Source of the DNA: JACKBJ01 sp964549495
GTDB taxonomy: Bacteria; Chloroflexota; Anaerolineae; Epilineales; Epilineaceae
DNA: 23,169 bases
Reading direction: 5' to 3'
NCBI GenBank assembly: GCA_964549495.1
Contig: CAZJWJ010000088.1
Span: forward strand, 1 to 23,169
Made by a program: the position numbers and the translations under genes. Below the pieces are notes generated by a model. The model ran no database searches. It had not been told where the DNA came from and saw only the letters and a list, made by a program, of their open reading frames with translations. Within the stretch, counting starts at the first letter, position 1. Every line of letters starts with the position of its first letter. Of this stretch, positions 13,843 through 21,282 are shown in pieces.

Positions 13843-14991
13843 TCAGCGCAGGGCCCCGATCACCTCGACGACGCGTGCCACCTCGGCCTCGCTCAGCTCT
13901 GGCTGGATGGGCAGGCTGAGTACCTCGCCCGCGGCACGGCTCGCCTCCGGGCAGGGCGGAGCGTCCAGGTGGGCGTAGGCCGGCTGCTCGGGGATGGGCG
14001 TGGGGTAGTGCAGGCCGCTGCCGATGCCTTGGGCCGCCAGGCGCTCGGCTAGCGCGTCGCGATCCGCGGCGCGGACGACATAGAGGTGGTAGACGGGCTC
14101 GGCGCCCTCGATCCGGTCCACCGGTCGGGCCTCCGACTTGCCGGCCAGGGCCGCATCGTAACGCGCCGCGATCTCGCGCCGGCGCTGATTGTCGGCCTCC
14201 AGGTGGACCAGGCGCACCGAGAGGATGGCCGCCTGCACTTCGTCCAGCCGGCTGTTGACCCCCACAAGCTCGTGGGCGTAGCGGGCCGACTGGCCCCCGT
14301 TGCGCAGCATGCGCAAGCGCTCGGCCAGGGCCGGGTCGCTGGTGGTCACCGCGCCGCCGTCGCCGAAGGCGCCCAGGTTCTTGCTGGGGTAGAAGCTGAA
14401 GGCCGCTGCGGCCGCCAGGCTGCCCACCGGCCGGCCCCGCCAACGCGCCCCATGGGCCTGCGCCGCATCCTCGACCACCGGGATGCGATGCGCCCGCCCG
14501 ATGGCCAGGATCGCGTCCATGTCGGCAGGCTGCCCGTAGAGATGCACCGGCAGGATCGCCCGCGTGCGCGCCGTGATCGCCGCCGCTACCGCCTCCGGAT
14601 CGATGTTGCAGCTGCCCGGCTCGATGTCGGCGAAGACGGGTGTGGCTCCGATGCGGCTGATGGCCAGCGCGGTGAAGGCCGCCGAGAGCGGGCTGGTGAT
14701 CACCTCGTCGCCCGGTCCGACGCCCAGGCCGTGCAAGGCCAGCTCGATGGCATCCGTGCCGTTGCCCACGCCGATGGCGAAGTCGGCCCCGCAATACTCC
14801 GCGAAAGCCGTCTCGAAGGCTTCGCCCGCACTGCCCAGGATGTACCAACCGCCGGCCAGCACCTCGCCGACCGCCGCGTCGATCTCGGCTTGGTGGCGCC
14901 GATAAACCCGCGCCAGGTCGCCGAAGGGCACCTTGCGCACCCGCTCGCCGCTCGCCGCCCGCGACTCGATCTCTGCCATCCGCTCGCTCAT
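13843..14991 (-). CDS. DegT/DnrJ/EryC1/StrS-family aminotransferase (ArnB-like)
   Basis: This is a PLP-dependent sugar aminotransferase of about 382 residues, the usual family length. The internal-aldimine lysine is Lys204 in FSFYPSKNLGAFGDGGA. Asp175 in VVEDAAQAHGA contacts the PLP nitrogen. Other family blocks are VGNGTDAIELAL (phosphate binding), LPVHLYGQPADMD, and the C-terminal GLHYPTPIPEQPAY. It would aminate a keto-sugar nucleotide in the cytoplasm. The frame opens at GTG 15030, but ATG 14991 is chosen because GAGAGG lies four bases upstream; ATG 14979 is a further option. The gene follows the SDR gene by about 100 bp. A keto substrate would have to come from the adjacent SDR or another enzyme; not resolvable here. 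Confidence 0.88.
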   Translation of the reverse strand: MSERMAEIESRAASGERVRKVPFGDLARVYRRHQAEIDAAVGEVLAGGWYILGSAGEAFETAFAEYCGADFAIGVGNGTDAIELALHGLGVGPGDEVITSPLSAAFTALAISRIGATPVFADIEPGSCNIDPEAVAAAITARTRAILPVHLYGQPADMDAILAIGRAHRIPVVEDAAQAHGARWRGRPVGSLAAAAAFSFYPSKNLGAFGDGGAVTTSDPALAERLRMLRNGGQSARYAHELVGVNSRLDEVQAAILSVRLVHLEADNQRRREIAARYDAALAGKSEARPVDRIEGAEPVYHLYVVRAADRDALAERLAAQGIGSGLHYPTPIPEQPAYAHLDAPPCPEASRAAGEVLSLPIQPELSEAEVARVVEVIGALR

Positions 14992-15092
14992 CACTCCTCT
15001 CGATCCCGGTCGAAGGCCGTCTGCCGACACGTCGTCCGGGCGACCGACACTCCGACTTGCGCGTCACGCGGTTGCCCTAGTGCCCGGCCGCC

Positions 15093-16115
15093 CTACCAGT
15101 AGTCTGCCTTGTGCTGGCGGTAGAAGGCGACCGTCGAGGCCAGGCCCTCGCGCAGCCCGACCTTCGGCTCCCAGCCCAGCAGCTGCCGGGCCTTGTCGTA
15201 GCTCGAGTAGACATCGCCGATGTCGATGGCCTTGCGCTCGGGTGGGAAGGGCACGATGCGGTAGCTGCCGGTGCCGGCCACCTCGATCAGGGTCGAGATC
15301 AACTCCAGGTGGCTGACCGGCGCGCGGCCGCCCAGGTTGATGATCTGTCCGTTGACCGCGTCGGTGGCCCCGGCGCGCAGGAAGGCATCGACCACGTCGT
15401 CGACGTGGTTGTAGTCGCGCTGCTGCTTGCCGTCGCCCCAGATCTCGATCTCGGCTCCGTCCACCGCCAGGCGCAGGAACCAGCCCAGGGCGGTCTGCCG
15501 GCTGTGCTTGACCAGCATGCGCGGCCCGTAGGTGTTGGTCAGCCGCAAGGAGCAGGCCCGGATGCCGTGGACGTTGTTGTAGACGATGTGATACCACTCA
15601 CCGGCCATCTTGTTGATGCCGTTGACGTCCACCGGCTTGACCGGATGCTCCTCGTCCACCGGCAGGTACTCTGGCGTCCCGTAGAGCTGGCGGGTGCTGG
15701 CGAAGACCACCTTGGTTTCCGGGTTGCCGCGCCGGCAGGCCTCCAGGATGGACAGCTGCGCCCGGCAGTTGATGTCCAGGTCGGTCAGCGGATCGCGCAT
15801 GCTGTCGATGTGGCTGACCTGGCCGGCCAGGTTGAAGATGATGTCCTGACCGCGCACCAGGTACTCCATCCCATGCCCGCGCACATCGGCGATGTTGACC
15901 GTCACCCGCTCCTCGTAACCCTCCAGGTTGGCCAGGTTGCCCCCGTACTCCGGGATCAAGGAGTCGACGACGACGACCTTGGCGCCCAGGTCAGCAAGCC
16001 GGCGCGCCAGGTTGCTGCCGATGAAGCCCAGGCCGCCGGTGACCAGGACGCGCCGGCCGGCGTAGAAGGCCGGGAGGTCGAGTCGGGCCGGATCGTTGGG
16101 AGTGTTTGCGCTCAT
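15093..16115 (-). CDS. NAD-dependent epimerase/dehydratase (extended SDR), 340 aa
   Basis: This is a cytoplasmic sugar-nucleotide enzyme with a Rossmann fold. The dinucleotide motif is TGGLGFIGSNLARRL (about 26-40), then Asp51 ending beta-2 (VVVVDSL), DIIFNLAGQVSHIDSM, and the catalytic Ser/Thr region VVFASTRQLYG (about 137-146). At the YxxxK position the sequence is NGINK: Lys169 is kept but the catalytic Tyr is Asn165. The C-terminal substrate domain has GDGKQQRDYNHVDDVVDAFL, typical of epimerases/dehydratases. ATG 16115 overlaps the GT2 stop by one base (TGATG), so the two are coupled. The exact reaction (4-epimerase, 4,6-dehydratase, decarboxylase) cannot be decided. Confidence 0.85.
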   Translation of the reverse strand: MSANTPNDPARLDLPAFYAGRRVLVTGGLGFIGSNLARRLADLGAKVVVVDSLIPEYGGNLANLEGYEERVTVNIADVRGHGMEYLVRGQDIIFNLAGQVSHIDSMRDPLTDLDINCRAQLSILEACRRGNPETKVVFASTRQLYGTPEYLPVDEEHPVKPVDVNGINKMAGEWYHIVYNNVHGIRACSLRLTNTYGPRMLVKHSRQTALGWFLRLAVDGAEIEIWGDGKQQRDYNHVDDVVDAFLRAGATDAVNGQIINLGGRAPVSHLELISTLIEVAGTGSYRIVPFPPERKAIDIGDVYSSYDKARQLLGWEPKVGLREGLASTVAFYRQHKADYW

Positions 16116-17161
16116 CAGGCGGGACGAATGTCGAATCGACAGCCGTGGAAGTAGAAGAGCTCACGGGTCATCTCAGGCATCATGCCGAAGTGGCCCAAGA
16201 GGTCCAAGGGCCACGTGAGTACGAGACCCACGCTGAATGAGAGCGAGTCCCACAAGTGCCCGATCAGACTCGGGCTCGAGGGGTTGGCACAGGCAAGAAA
16301 GGCGACCGCCGTGACCGCTGCGTAGATCGCCCCCATTCCTAGGTAGCCGATCGCCGCGATGGCCAGCATCCGCCCCGCCAGGCGTGGCTCCGTGACCAGC
16401 CTCTTCGCATAGCGCGCAACCGTCTGCCCGGTCGATTCCTCTCCATGCAGGTGAGCCTGCTTGACCTCGAGCGTCCACCACAGGCCGATGATCTCGAAGA
16501 CCACCCGGACCAGGCGGGGCAGGTTGAAGAACTGGCTCTGGCCGTAAATCCGGTGGTAGTGGTGCACCGGCACCTCGACGAAGCGGAAGCCCTTGTCGCT
16601 GAACTTCTTGACCATCTCCAAGGGCAGGGTGCCATCGGGGCTCTGGAGGTCGACCGCCTCGAAGCAGCTGCGGCGGATCAGGCGGAAATCGCAGTCGACG
16701 TCGCGGATGGGGTAGCCGAAGAGCAGGCGCATCAGGTGGTGGTAGACGCGGCCGATGACGATGCGGTGCCAGGGGTCGTTGCGGCTGATCTTGTAGCCGT
16801 TGACGATGTCTACGCCCTCGTCCATCTCGGCCACCAGCAGCTTCAGCTCGCCCGGATCGTATTGGGCGTCGCCGTCGGTGTAGAAGACCCAGTCCTTGGT
16901 GGCGGCGCCGAAGCCGCTGCGCAGGGCGTGGCCGTAGCCCTTGTTCTGGGGGTGGTGGAGGACCGTCAGCTCGGGGTAGACCGTGGCCAGCTCGTCGAGG
17001 ACCGAGCCGGTGTAGTCGGCGCTGCCGTCGTTGGTGACGATGATCTCGTAGTCATCGCAGAGCTCGCGCAGGGTGGCCCGCACCCGCAGCACCATGCTGG
17101 GGATGGTGCCGCCATCGTTGTAGGCCGGGAAGACGGCCGAGATGCTGGGGCGGGCGCTCAT
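16115..17161 (-). CDS. GT2 glycosyltransferase, DPM1/ArnC-like, with membrane tail (348 aa)
   Basis: This is a GT-A fold enzyme expected to move a sugar from a nucleotide to polyprenyl phosphate on the cytoplasmic face. The N-terminal domain shows SAVFPAYNDGGTIPSMV, TNDGSADYTG (about 43-52), the metal-binding Asp96-Gly-Asp98 (FYTDGDAQYDPGEL), and NGYKISRNDPWHR. DVDCDFRLIRRS is typical of the dolichyl-phosphate mannose synthase group. Two hydrophobic segments near the C-terminus (about 265-290 and 300-325) anchor it. The frame runs upstream through the tRNA gene to 17341, but the family-like sequence begins at ATG 17161, so that start is used. It is the first protein gene of the long minus-strand run and is coupled to the SDR by TGATG. 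Confidence 0.87.
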   Translation of the reverse strand: MSARPSISAVFPAYNDGGTIPSMVLRVRATLRELCDDYEIIVTNDGSADYTGSVLDELATVYPELTVLHHPQNKGYGHALRSGFGAATKDWVFYTDGDAQYDPGELKLLVAEMDEGVDIVNGYKISRNDPWHRIVIGRVYHHLMRLLFGYPIRDVDCDFRLIRRSCFEAVDLQSPDGTLPLEMVKKFSDKGFRFVEVPVHHYHRIYGQSQFFNLPRLVRVVFEIIGLWWTLEVKQAHLHGEESTGQTVARYAKRLVTEPRLAGRMLAIAAIGYLGMGAIYAAVTAVAFLACANPSSPSLIGHLWDSLSFSVGLVLTWPLDLLGHFGMMPEMTRELFYFHGCRFDIRPA

Positions 17162-17252
17162 GGGGCCAAGTCGGTCCTGCGGTCTCCGGTCGATGGGGCC
17201 GGCGGCCGGGTCGCGGGTGCAGTCCCGAAGGCGGTCGCGCGGCCGCCGGGTG

Positions 17253-17326
17253 TGGGCGGAGAGGGACTCGAACCCCCGACCCCCTCGGTGTAAACGAGGT
17301 GCTCTGACCAGCTGAGCTATCCGCCC
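17253..17326 (-). tRNA. tRNA-Val (anticodon UAC)
   Basis: The 74-nt gene folds as a full cloverleaf on the minus strand. The acceptor stem GGGCGGA pairs with TCCGCCC, the D arm is GCTC-AGCTGGTCA-GAGC, and the anticodon stem CCTCG/CGAGG encloses TTTACAC with anticodon TAC. The T arm contains TTCGAGT, and the discriminator base is A. The 3' CCA is not encoded. It lies 91 bp upstream of the GT2 start on the same strand, so processing from a longer transcript is possible. It is divergent from dnaN. Confidence 0.95.
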
Positions 17327-17339
17327 GCGGCGGCCGGTC

Positions 17340-17369
17340 ATTCTAGCCGCCGGCCCGCGGCCCCGCCAA
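17340..17369 (-). promoter_or_regulatory. Probable promoter for tRNA-Val
   Basis: A -35 TTGGCG (17364-17369) and -10 TAGAAT (17340-17345) on the minus strand are 18 bp apart. Transcription would start a few bases before the tRNA 5' end at 17326. This is the only sigma70-like pair I find ahead of the tRNA and may also feed the glycan gene run. Confidence 0.5.
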
Positions 17370-17388
17370 CCCGGCCCCGCCGATTCTC

Positions 17389-17417
17389 TTGCCCGGTGGG
17401 GGAAGCTGGCCTATACT
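17389..17417 (+). promoter_or_regulatory. Probable promoter for dnaN
   Basis: TTGCCC (17389-17394) and TATACT (17412-17417) are exactly 17 bp apart. The start would be near 17424, leaving a leader of about 110 nt before dnaN. It lies back to back with the tRNA promoter with only 19 bp between the two -35 boxes. Confidence 0.55.
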
Positions 17418-17492
17418 GCGCGATTGCGCCGGCCGTATTTTCGCGCCAACCACTACCGGTTGTGCTCTCCGAAGCGCCGATACCACAAGATA

Positions 17493-17514
17493 GCCGGGCG
17501 ACCCCTAGCCCGGC
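17493..17514 (+). promoter_or_regulatory. Hairpin in the dnaN leader
   Basis: GCCGGGC (17493-17499) and GCCCGGC (17508-17514) form a perfect 7-bp GC stem with an 8-nt loop (GACCCCTA), 20 nt before the dnaN ATG. No U-run follows, so it is not a standard terminator. It could affect message stability or translation. Confidence 0.45.
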
Positions 17515-17534
17515 CGTGAGCGGGAGATACCGGA

Positions 17535-18674
17535 ATGAAGCTGAGCTGCCAGCAGGATCAACTGGCGCGCGGGCTGTCGACCGTCAATCGCGCGGTCGCC
17601 TCCCGCACCACCCTGCCCATCCTGTCCAACATCCTGCTCAAGGCCGAGGACGATCGGCTCGAGCTCTCGGCGACCAACCTGGAGATCGGCATCAGCTGCT
17701 GGCTGGAGGCCGAGGTGGTCGAGCCGGGCGCCATCACCGTGCCGGCGCGCCTGCTCAGCGACTTCGTCAACTCGCTGCCGGCCGAGGAGGTCTCCCTCGA
17801 GCTGGATCCCAAGAGCAAGAGCCTGGACGTCAGCGCCGGCCGCTACCACGCCGAGATCAAGGGCATCGACGCCGACGACTTCCCGGTCATGCCCAGCATC
17901 GACGACGGCACCAGCTTCAACTTGGATCCGGAGCAGCTGCGCGAGATGGTGGGCCAGGTGACCATCGCGGCGGCCACCGACGAGTCGCGGCCCATCCTGA
18001 CCGGCGTGCAGACCGTGGTCGATCCGGATGCCGGCCGCGTGACCATGTCGGCCGCCGACGGCTTCCGCCTGTCCATCCGCGAGGCCGGCTTCGACACGCC
18101 GCTGGATGGCAAGATCAGCGTCGTCATCCCCGCCCGCGCCTTGCAGGAGCTGGGCCGGGCGGTGAGCGACGCCGAAGGTCCGGTGCGGGTCTCGGTGACC
18201 GAGAACCGCAACCAGATCCGCTTCCACACCGGGCGGGTCGACATCGTCTCGCAGCTGATCGACGGCAGCTTCCCGGACGTCGAGAAGATCATCCCGGCCG
18301 GCTACGGCACCCGGGCCGTGGTCAACGTCAAGGCCCTGCACGGCGCGGTGCGCATCGCCAGCTTCTTCGCCCGCGACTCGGCCAACGTGGTGCGGCTCAA
18401 GCTCGAGCCGGGCGACGACCTGAACCCCGGCATGCTGACCGTCTCGGCCCAATCGGCCGAGGTGGGCGGCAACGACAGCGCGCTCGAGGCGGCCGTCGAG
18501 GGCGAGGCGCTCGAGGTGGCCTTCAACGCCAAGTACATGCTGGATCTCCTGGGCGCCGTCGGCAGCGAGCAGGTGGCCATCGAGGTCAGCACCGCCTCCA
18601 GCCCCGGGGTCTACCGGCCGGTGGATGACAGCGAGTTCATCCACGTGATCATGCCGATGCACATCGCGCGCTGA
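17535..18674 (+). CDS. dnaN: DNA polymerase III beta subunit (sliding clamp)
   Basis: The protein of 379 residues has the usual clamp length and three-domain pattern. Recognisable blocks are the N-terminal MKLSCQQDQLARGLSTVNRAV and RTTLPILSNILLKA, then SATNLEIGISCWLEAEV (domain I), ADDFPVMP at the first domain junction, ADGFRLSIREA and DIVSQLIDGSFPDVEKIIP (domain II). The C-terminal DDSEFIHVIMPMHIAR is the clamp terminus that lines the partner-binding cleft. It tethers DNA polymerase III to the template as a dimeric ring. GGAG lies about 10 bases before the ATG. dnaA is not directly upstream as in many genomes; a tRNA and glycan genes lie there instead. recF follows after 107 bp. Confidence 0.97.
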   Translation: MKLSCQQDQLARGLSTVNRAVASRTTLPILSNILLKAEDDRLELSATNLEIGISCWLEAEVVEPGAITVPARLLSDFVNSLPAEEVSLELDPKSKSLDVSAGRYHAEIKGIDADDFPVMPSIDDGTSFNLDPEQLREMVGQVTIAAATDESRPILTGVQTVVDPDAGRVTMSAADGFRLSIREAGFDTPLDGKISVVIPARALQELGRAVSDAEGPVRVSVTENRNQIRFHTGRVDIVSQLIDGSFPDVEKIIPAGYGTRAVVNVKALHGAVRIASFFARDSANVVRLKLEPGDDLNPGMLTVSAQSAEVGGNDSALEAAVEGEALEVAFNAKYMLDLLGAVGSEQVAIEVSTASSPGVYRPVDDSEFIHVIMPMHIAR

Positions 18675-18765
18675 TCGGCGGGCCGACCCTCGAGTCGGTC
18701 GTCGCGGTCCAGCGGTCGGTCGCGTCGACACCCGCCCCGGTCCGCCAGGGGCGATCTCGCCGCTG

Positions 18766-18774
18766 TGCTATGAT
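18766..18774 (+). promoter_or_regulatory. Extended -10 promoter for recF
   Basis: TG-C-TATGAT is an extended -10 element (TGn before a near-consensus TATGAT). No -35 match lies 17 bp upstream, as is tolerated by extended -10 promoters. Transcription would begin at or one base before the recF ATG at 18782, giving a leaderless message. Confidence 0.45.
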
Positions 18775-18781
18775 CGCGCGC

Positions 18782-20080
18782 ATGTACCTGCGGCGCCTGG
18801 GGCTGACCAACTTCCGTTGCTACCGGCAGCTCTCCTTGACGCTGCCCAAGGGCGCAATCGTGGTGACCGGCCGCAACGCGCAGGGCAAGACCAGCCTGCT
18901 CGAGGCGGTCTACCTCTTGGCCACCAGCCGCTCGCCCAGCGCCTCCAGCGATCGGGAATGGGTGCATTGGGACAGCGGCGACGAGGTCCTGCCCCACGGC
19001 AAGGTCGAGGGCGAGGTCGAGCGGGCCGGCGAGCGATTGACCATCGAGGTGCTCAACCTGCGCCAGGAAGGCTCGGGCGATGACATGCGCTGGGGCAAGC
19101 GGGTCAAGGTCAACGGCGCGCCCAAGCGGGCCATCGACCTGCTCGGCCGGCTCAACGTGGTGCTCTTCACCCCCCAGGACCTGCGCATCGTCGACGGCGC
19201 GCCCGGCGAGCGCCGGCGCTACCTGGACGGCCTGCTCTGCCAGATCGACCCGCAGTACACGCAGGCGCTCTCGCGCTACAACAAGGTCCTGACCCAGCGC
19301 AACCACCTGCTGCGGCGCCTGCGCGACCGCGGCGAGCGGGGCGCCGGCGTCGACGAGCAGCTGCGCTACTGGGACGAGCGCCTGGTCCGCGACGGCAGTG
19401 CGATCCTGGCCCGGCGCATCGCCGCCCTGCGGCGCCTGGACGAACTGGCCGCCGAGGCCCACGACTCCCTGGCCGGCGATGGCGCCCGCCTGACGCTGGG
19501 CTACCGGGCCTCGCTGGCCGGCGAGACCGGTGGCCGGCCGACGCCCTTGGCCGGCTCGATGTCCAATTCGACGGCCGGCTTGGCCGAGCGCCGCGCCGAG
19601 TACCGCTCGGAATTGCCCCAAGAGCGAGATGCCTTGGCCGAACGCTTCCAGACCGGCCTGGCCGAGCACCGCCGAGAGGAGCTGGCCCGCGGCATGACCG
19701 TCCTGGGCCCACACCGCGACGACCTGGCCTTCGCCTTGGATGGCGTCGACGTGCGCACCTACGGCTCGCGCGGCCAACAGCGCACCGTCACCCTGGCCCT
19801 CAAGCTAGCCGAGGCCCGCTTGATGTGGTCCGAGACCGGCGAGCGCCCGGTCATCCTGCTCGACGACGTGCTCAGCGAGCTCGACCCCGAGCGCCGCGCC
19901 CTGCTCCTGGCCCACCTCGACGAGGGCCAGCAGACCTGGATCACCACCACCGACCTCGATCTCCTGCCGCGGGACTTCCTCGACTCGGCCCTGGTCCTCC
20001 ACGTGCGCGCCGGCCGCATCGAGTCGGCCGAGCGGGACGGTCGCCCGGTCACCCCGCCTGTCGCGCCGCAGCCCGGTTGA
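18782..20080 (+). CDS. recF: DNA replication and repair protein RecF
   Basis: This is an SMC-like ATPase that helps load RecA at gapped DNA and acts beside the replication fork. Walker A is GRNAQGKTS (30-38), the signature motif YGSRGQQRT is at 327-335, and Walker B VILLDDVLSELD is at 357-368. The N-terminal MYLRRLGLTNFRCY is classic. At 432 aa it is somewhat longer than the common ~360-370, because of charged loops around 60-110 and 245-290. ATG 18782 is preferred over 18770 because the latter lies inside the likely -10 box and adds residues before the conserved N-terminus; neither has a Shine-Dalgarno site. Its TGA overlaps the ATG of the GT4 gene (TGATG). Confidence 0.95.
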   Translation: MYLRRLGLTNFRCYRQLSLTLPKGAIVVTGRNAQGKTSLLEAVYLLATSRSPSASSDREWVHWDSGDEVLPHGKVEGEVERAGERLTIEVLNLRQEGSGDDMRWGKRVKVNGAPKRAIDLLGRLNVVLFTPQDLRIVDGAPGERRRYLDGLLCQIDPQYTQALSRYNKVLTQRNHLLRRLRDRGERGAGVDEQLRYWDERLVRDGSAILARRIAALRRLDELAAEAHDSLAGDGARLTLGYRASLAGETGGRPTPLAGSMSNSTAGLAERRAEYRSELPQERDALAERFQTGLAEHRREELARGMTVLGPHRDDLAFALDGVDVRTYGSRGQQRTVTLALKLAEARLMWSETGERPVILLDDVLSELDPERRALLLAHLDEGQQTWITTTDLDLLPRDFLDSALVLHVRAGRIESAERDGRPVTPPVAPQPG

Positions 20081-21231
20081 TGGATCATCGTGCCGTGAGT
20101 TCCCAGTCGATACGGTCCCCCGTCTCCCTCGACCAAGCCCGCGTGGCCCTGGTCCACGACTGGCTCAACCAGGCCGGGGGCGCCGAGGTCGTGCTCGAGG
20201 TCCTCCACCAGATCTTCCCGGCCGCGCCGATATATACCAGCATCGCCGATCCGGAGCGCGTGCCGGCCATCGCCGGCTGGGATGTGCGCAGCAGCTGGAT
20301 GGACCATCTGCCGGCCATCCACGCCCGCCACCAGCCCTACCTGCCGCTCTACCCCCTGGACTGGTCTACCCGCCGCATCAAGGGCTATGACCTGATCCTG
20401 TCCAACAAGAGCGGATTCTGCCATGGCCTTCGCGCCCCGGGCGCGGTGCACGTCTGTTATTGCCTCACCCCCACCCGCTACGTCTGGACGCCCGAGGACT
20501 ACCTGGCCGGCGAGGACCTCCCGCCCGGAGCGCGCCTGGCCCTGCGCGCCATCCTGCCGCTCCTGCGCCGCTGGGACCGTGCCGCCGCGCAGCGCGTCGA
20601 CCATTTCGTGGCCATCTCCAGCGTCGTCCGAGACCGCATCCGCCGCTACTACCAGCGCGACAGCGAGGTCATCTTCCCGCCCACCGACCTCTCCGACTTC
20701 CGACCCTCCCCCGACCCCCAGCCCGACGACTTCGACCTGATCTTGGCCCGCCTGGTGCCCTACAAGCGCATCGACCTGGCCGTCGAGGCCTTCAACCAAC
20801 TCGGTCGCCGCCTGGTCGTCGTCGGTGACGGCCGCGACCGGGCCCGCCTCGAGTCGCTGGCCGGCCCCACCATCGAGTTCCGCGGCCGCCTCCCGCAAGC
20901 CGAGGTCACCTACCTGCTCTCCCGCTGCCGCGCCTTGATCTGGCCCGGCGTCGAGGACTACGGCTTGGCGCCGGTGGAGGCCATGGCCTCCGGCCGGCCG
21001 GTCATCGCCCGCCGGGCCGGCGGCGTCCTGGACACCATCGACGAGGGGCGAACCGGCCTCTTCTTCGACGATCCAGAGCCGGCCGACCTGGCCGCCGCCG
21101 TCCGCGCCGCCGACGCCGTCGACTGGCAGCCCGCCGCCATCCGCGCCCACGCCGAGGCCTTCGGCCGGCCGGCCTTCGAGACCCGCCTGCGCGCCTGCCT
21201 CCAGCGGGCGCTGCGGTCGCGAAGCGATTAA
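20080..21231 (+). CDS. GT4-family glycosyltransferase (383 aa)
   Basis: This is a GT-B fold enzyme. The N-terminal ALVHDWLNQAGGAEVVLEVLH is the glycine-rich acceptor-side loop of GT4 proteins acting on lipid-linked or membrane acceptors. VCYCLTPTRYVW is in the middle. The donor domain has ILARLVPYKRIDLAVEAF (Arg224, Lys229) and the EX7E motif as Glu292/Glu300 in GVEDYGLAPVEAMASGRPVIA. It probably adds a sugar (often mannose) in polysaccharide or lipid glycan assembly on the cytoplasmic side. The start ATG 20080 overlaps the recF stop by one base and has no Shine-Dalgarno site, so translation likely depends on recF. A GTG at 20095 is an alternative start. Confidence 0.85.
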   Translation: MDHRAVSSQSIRSPVSLDQARVALVHDWLNQAGGAEVVLEVLHQIFPAAPIYTSIADPERVPAIAGWDVRSSWMDHLPAIHARHQPYLPLYPLDWSTRRIKGYDLILSNKSGFCHGLRAPGAVHVCYCLTPTRYVWTPEDYLAGEDLPPGARLALRAILPLLRRWDRAAAQRVDHFVAISSVVRDRIRRYYQRDSEVIFPPTDLSDFRPSPDPQPDDFDLILARLVPYKRIDLAVEAFNQLGRRLVVVGDGRDRARLESLAGPTIEFRGRLPQAEVTYLLSRCRALIWPGVEDYGLAPVEAMASGRPVIARRAGGVLDTIDEGRTGLFFDDPEPADLAAAVRAADAVDWQPAAIRAHAEAFGRPAFETRLRACLQRALRSRSD

Positions 21232-21249
21232 TCGGGTATCGTTACCGTC

Positions 21250-21282
21250 ATGCAGCCACGGATCCCAGGTAGCGACAATTGA
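21250..21282 (+). CDS. Possible 10-aa leader peptide before the Wzz-like gene
   Basis: A mini frame ATG..TGA encodes MQPRIPGSDN, and its stop overlaps the ATG of the next gene (TGATG). The Wzz-like gene itself lacks a good ribosome binding site, so ribosomes finishing this frame could re-initiate there. Very short frames occur by chance; support is position only. Confidence 0.2.
   Translation: MQPRIPGSDN

Noticed and set aside
17162..17341. Longer start for the GT2 gene
   Set aside because: The extension would translate the tRNA-Val gene and has no family-like sequence.
17327..17534. DnaA boxes or a replication origin next to dnaN
   Set aside because: No clear TTATNCACA match on either strand, and no AT-rich unwinding stretch.
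19759..21150. 463-codon minus-strand frame opposite recF and the GT4 gene
   Set aside because: It spans two clear genes and has Gly/Val/Asp-rich low-complexity sequence without motifs.
21225..21234. 10-bp palindrome CGATTAATCG over the GT4 stop codon
   Set aside because: Too short to support an operator or terminator and has no partner sites.
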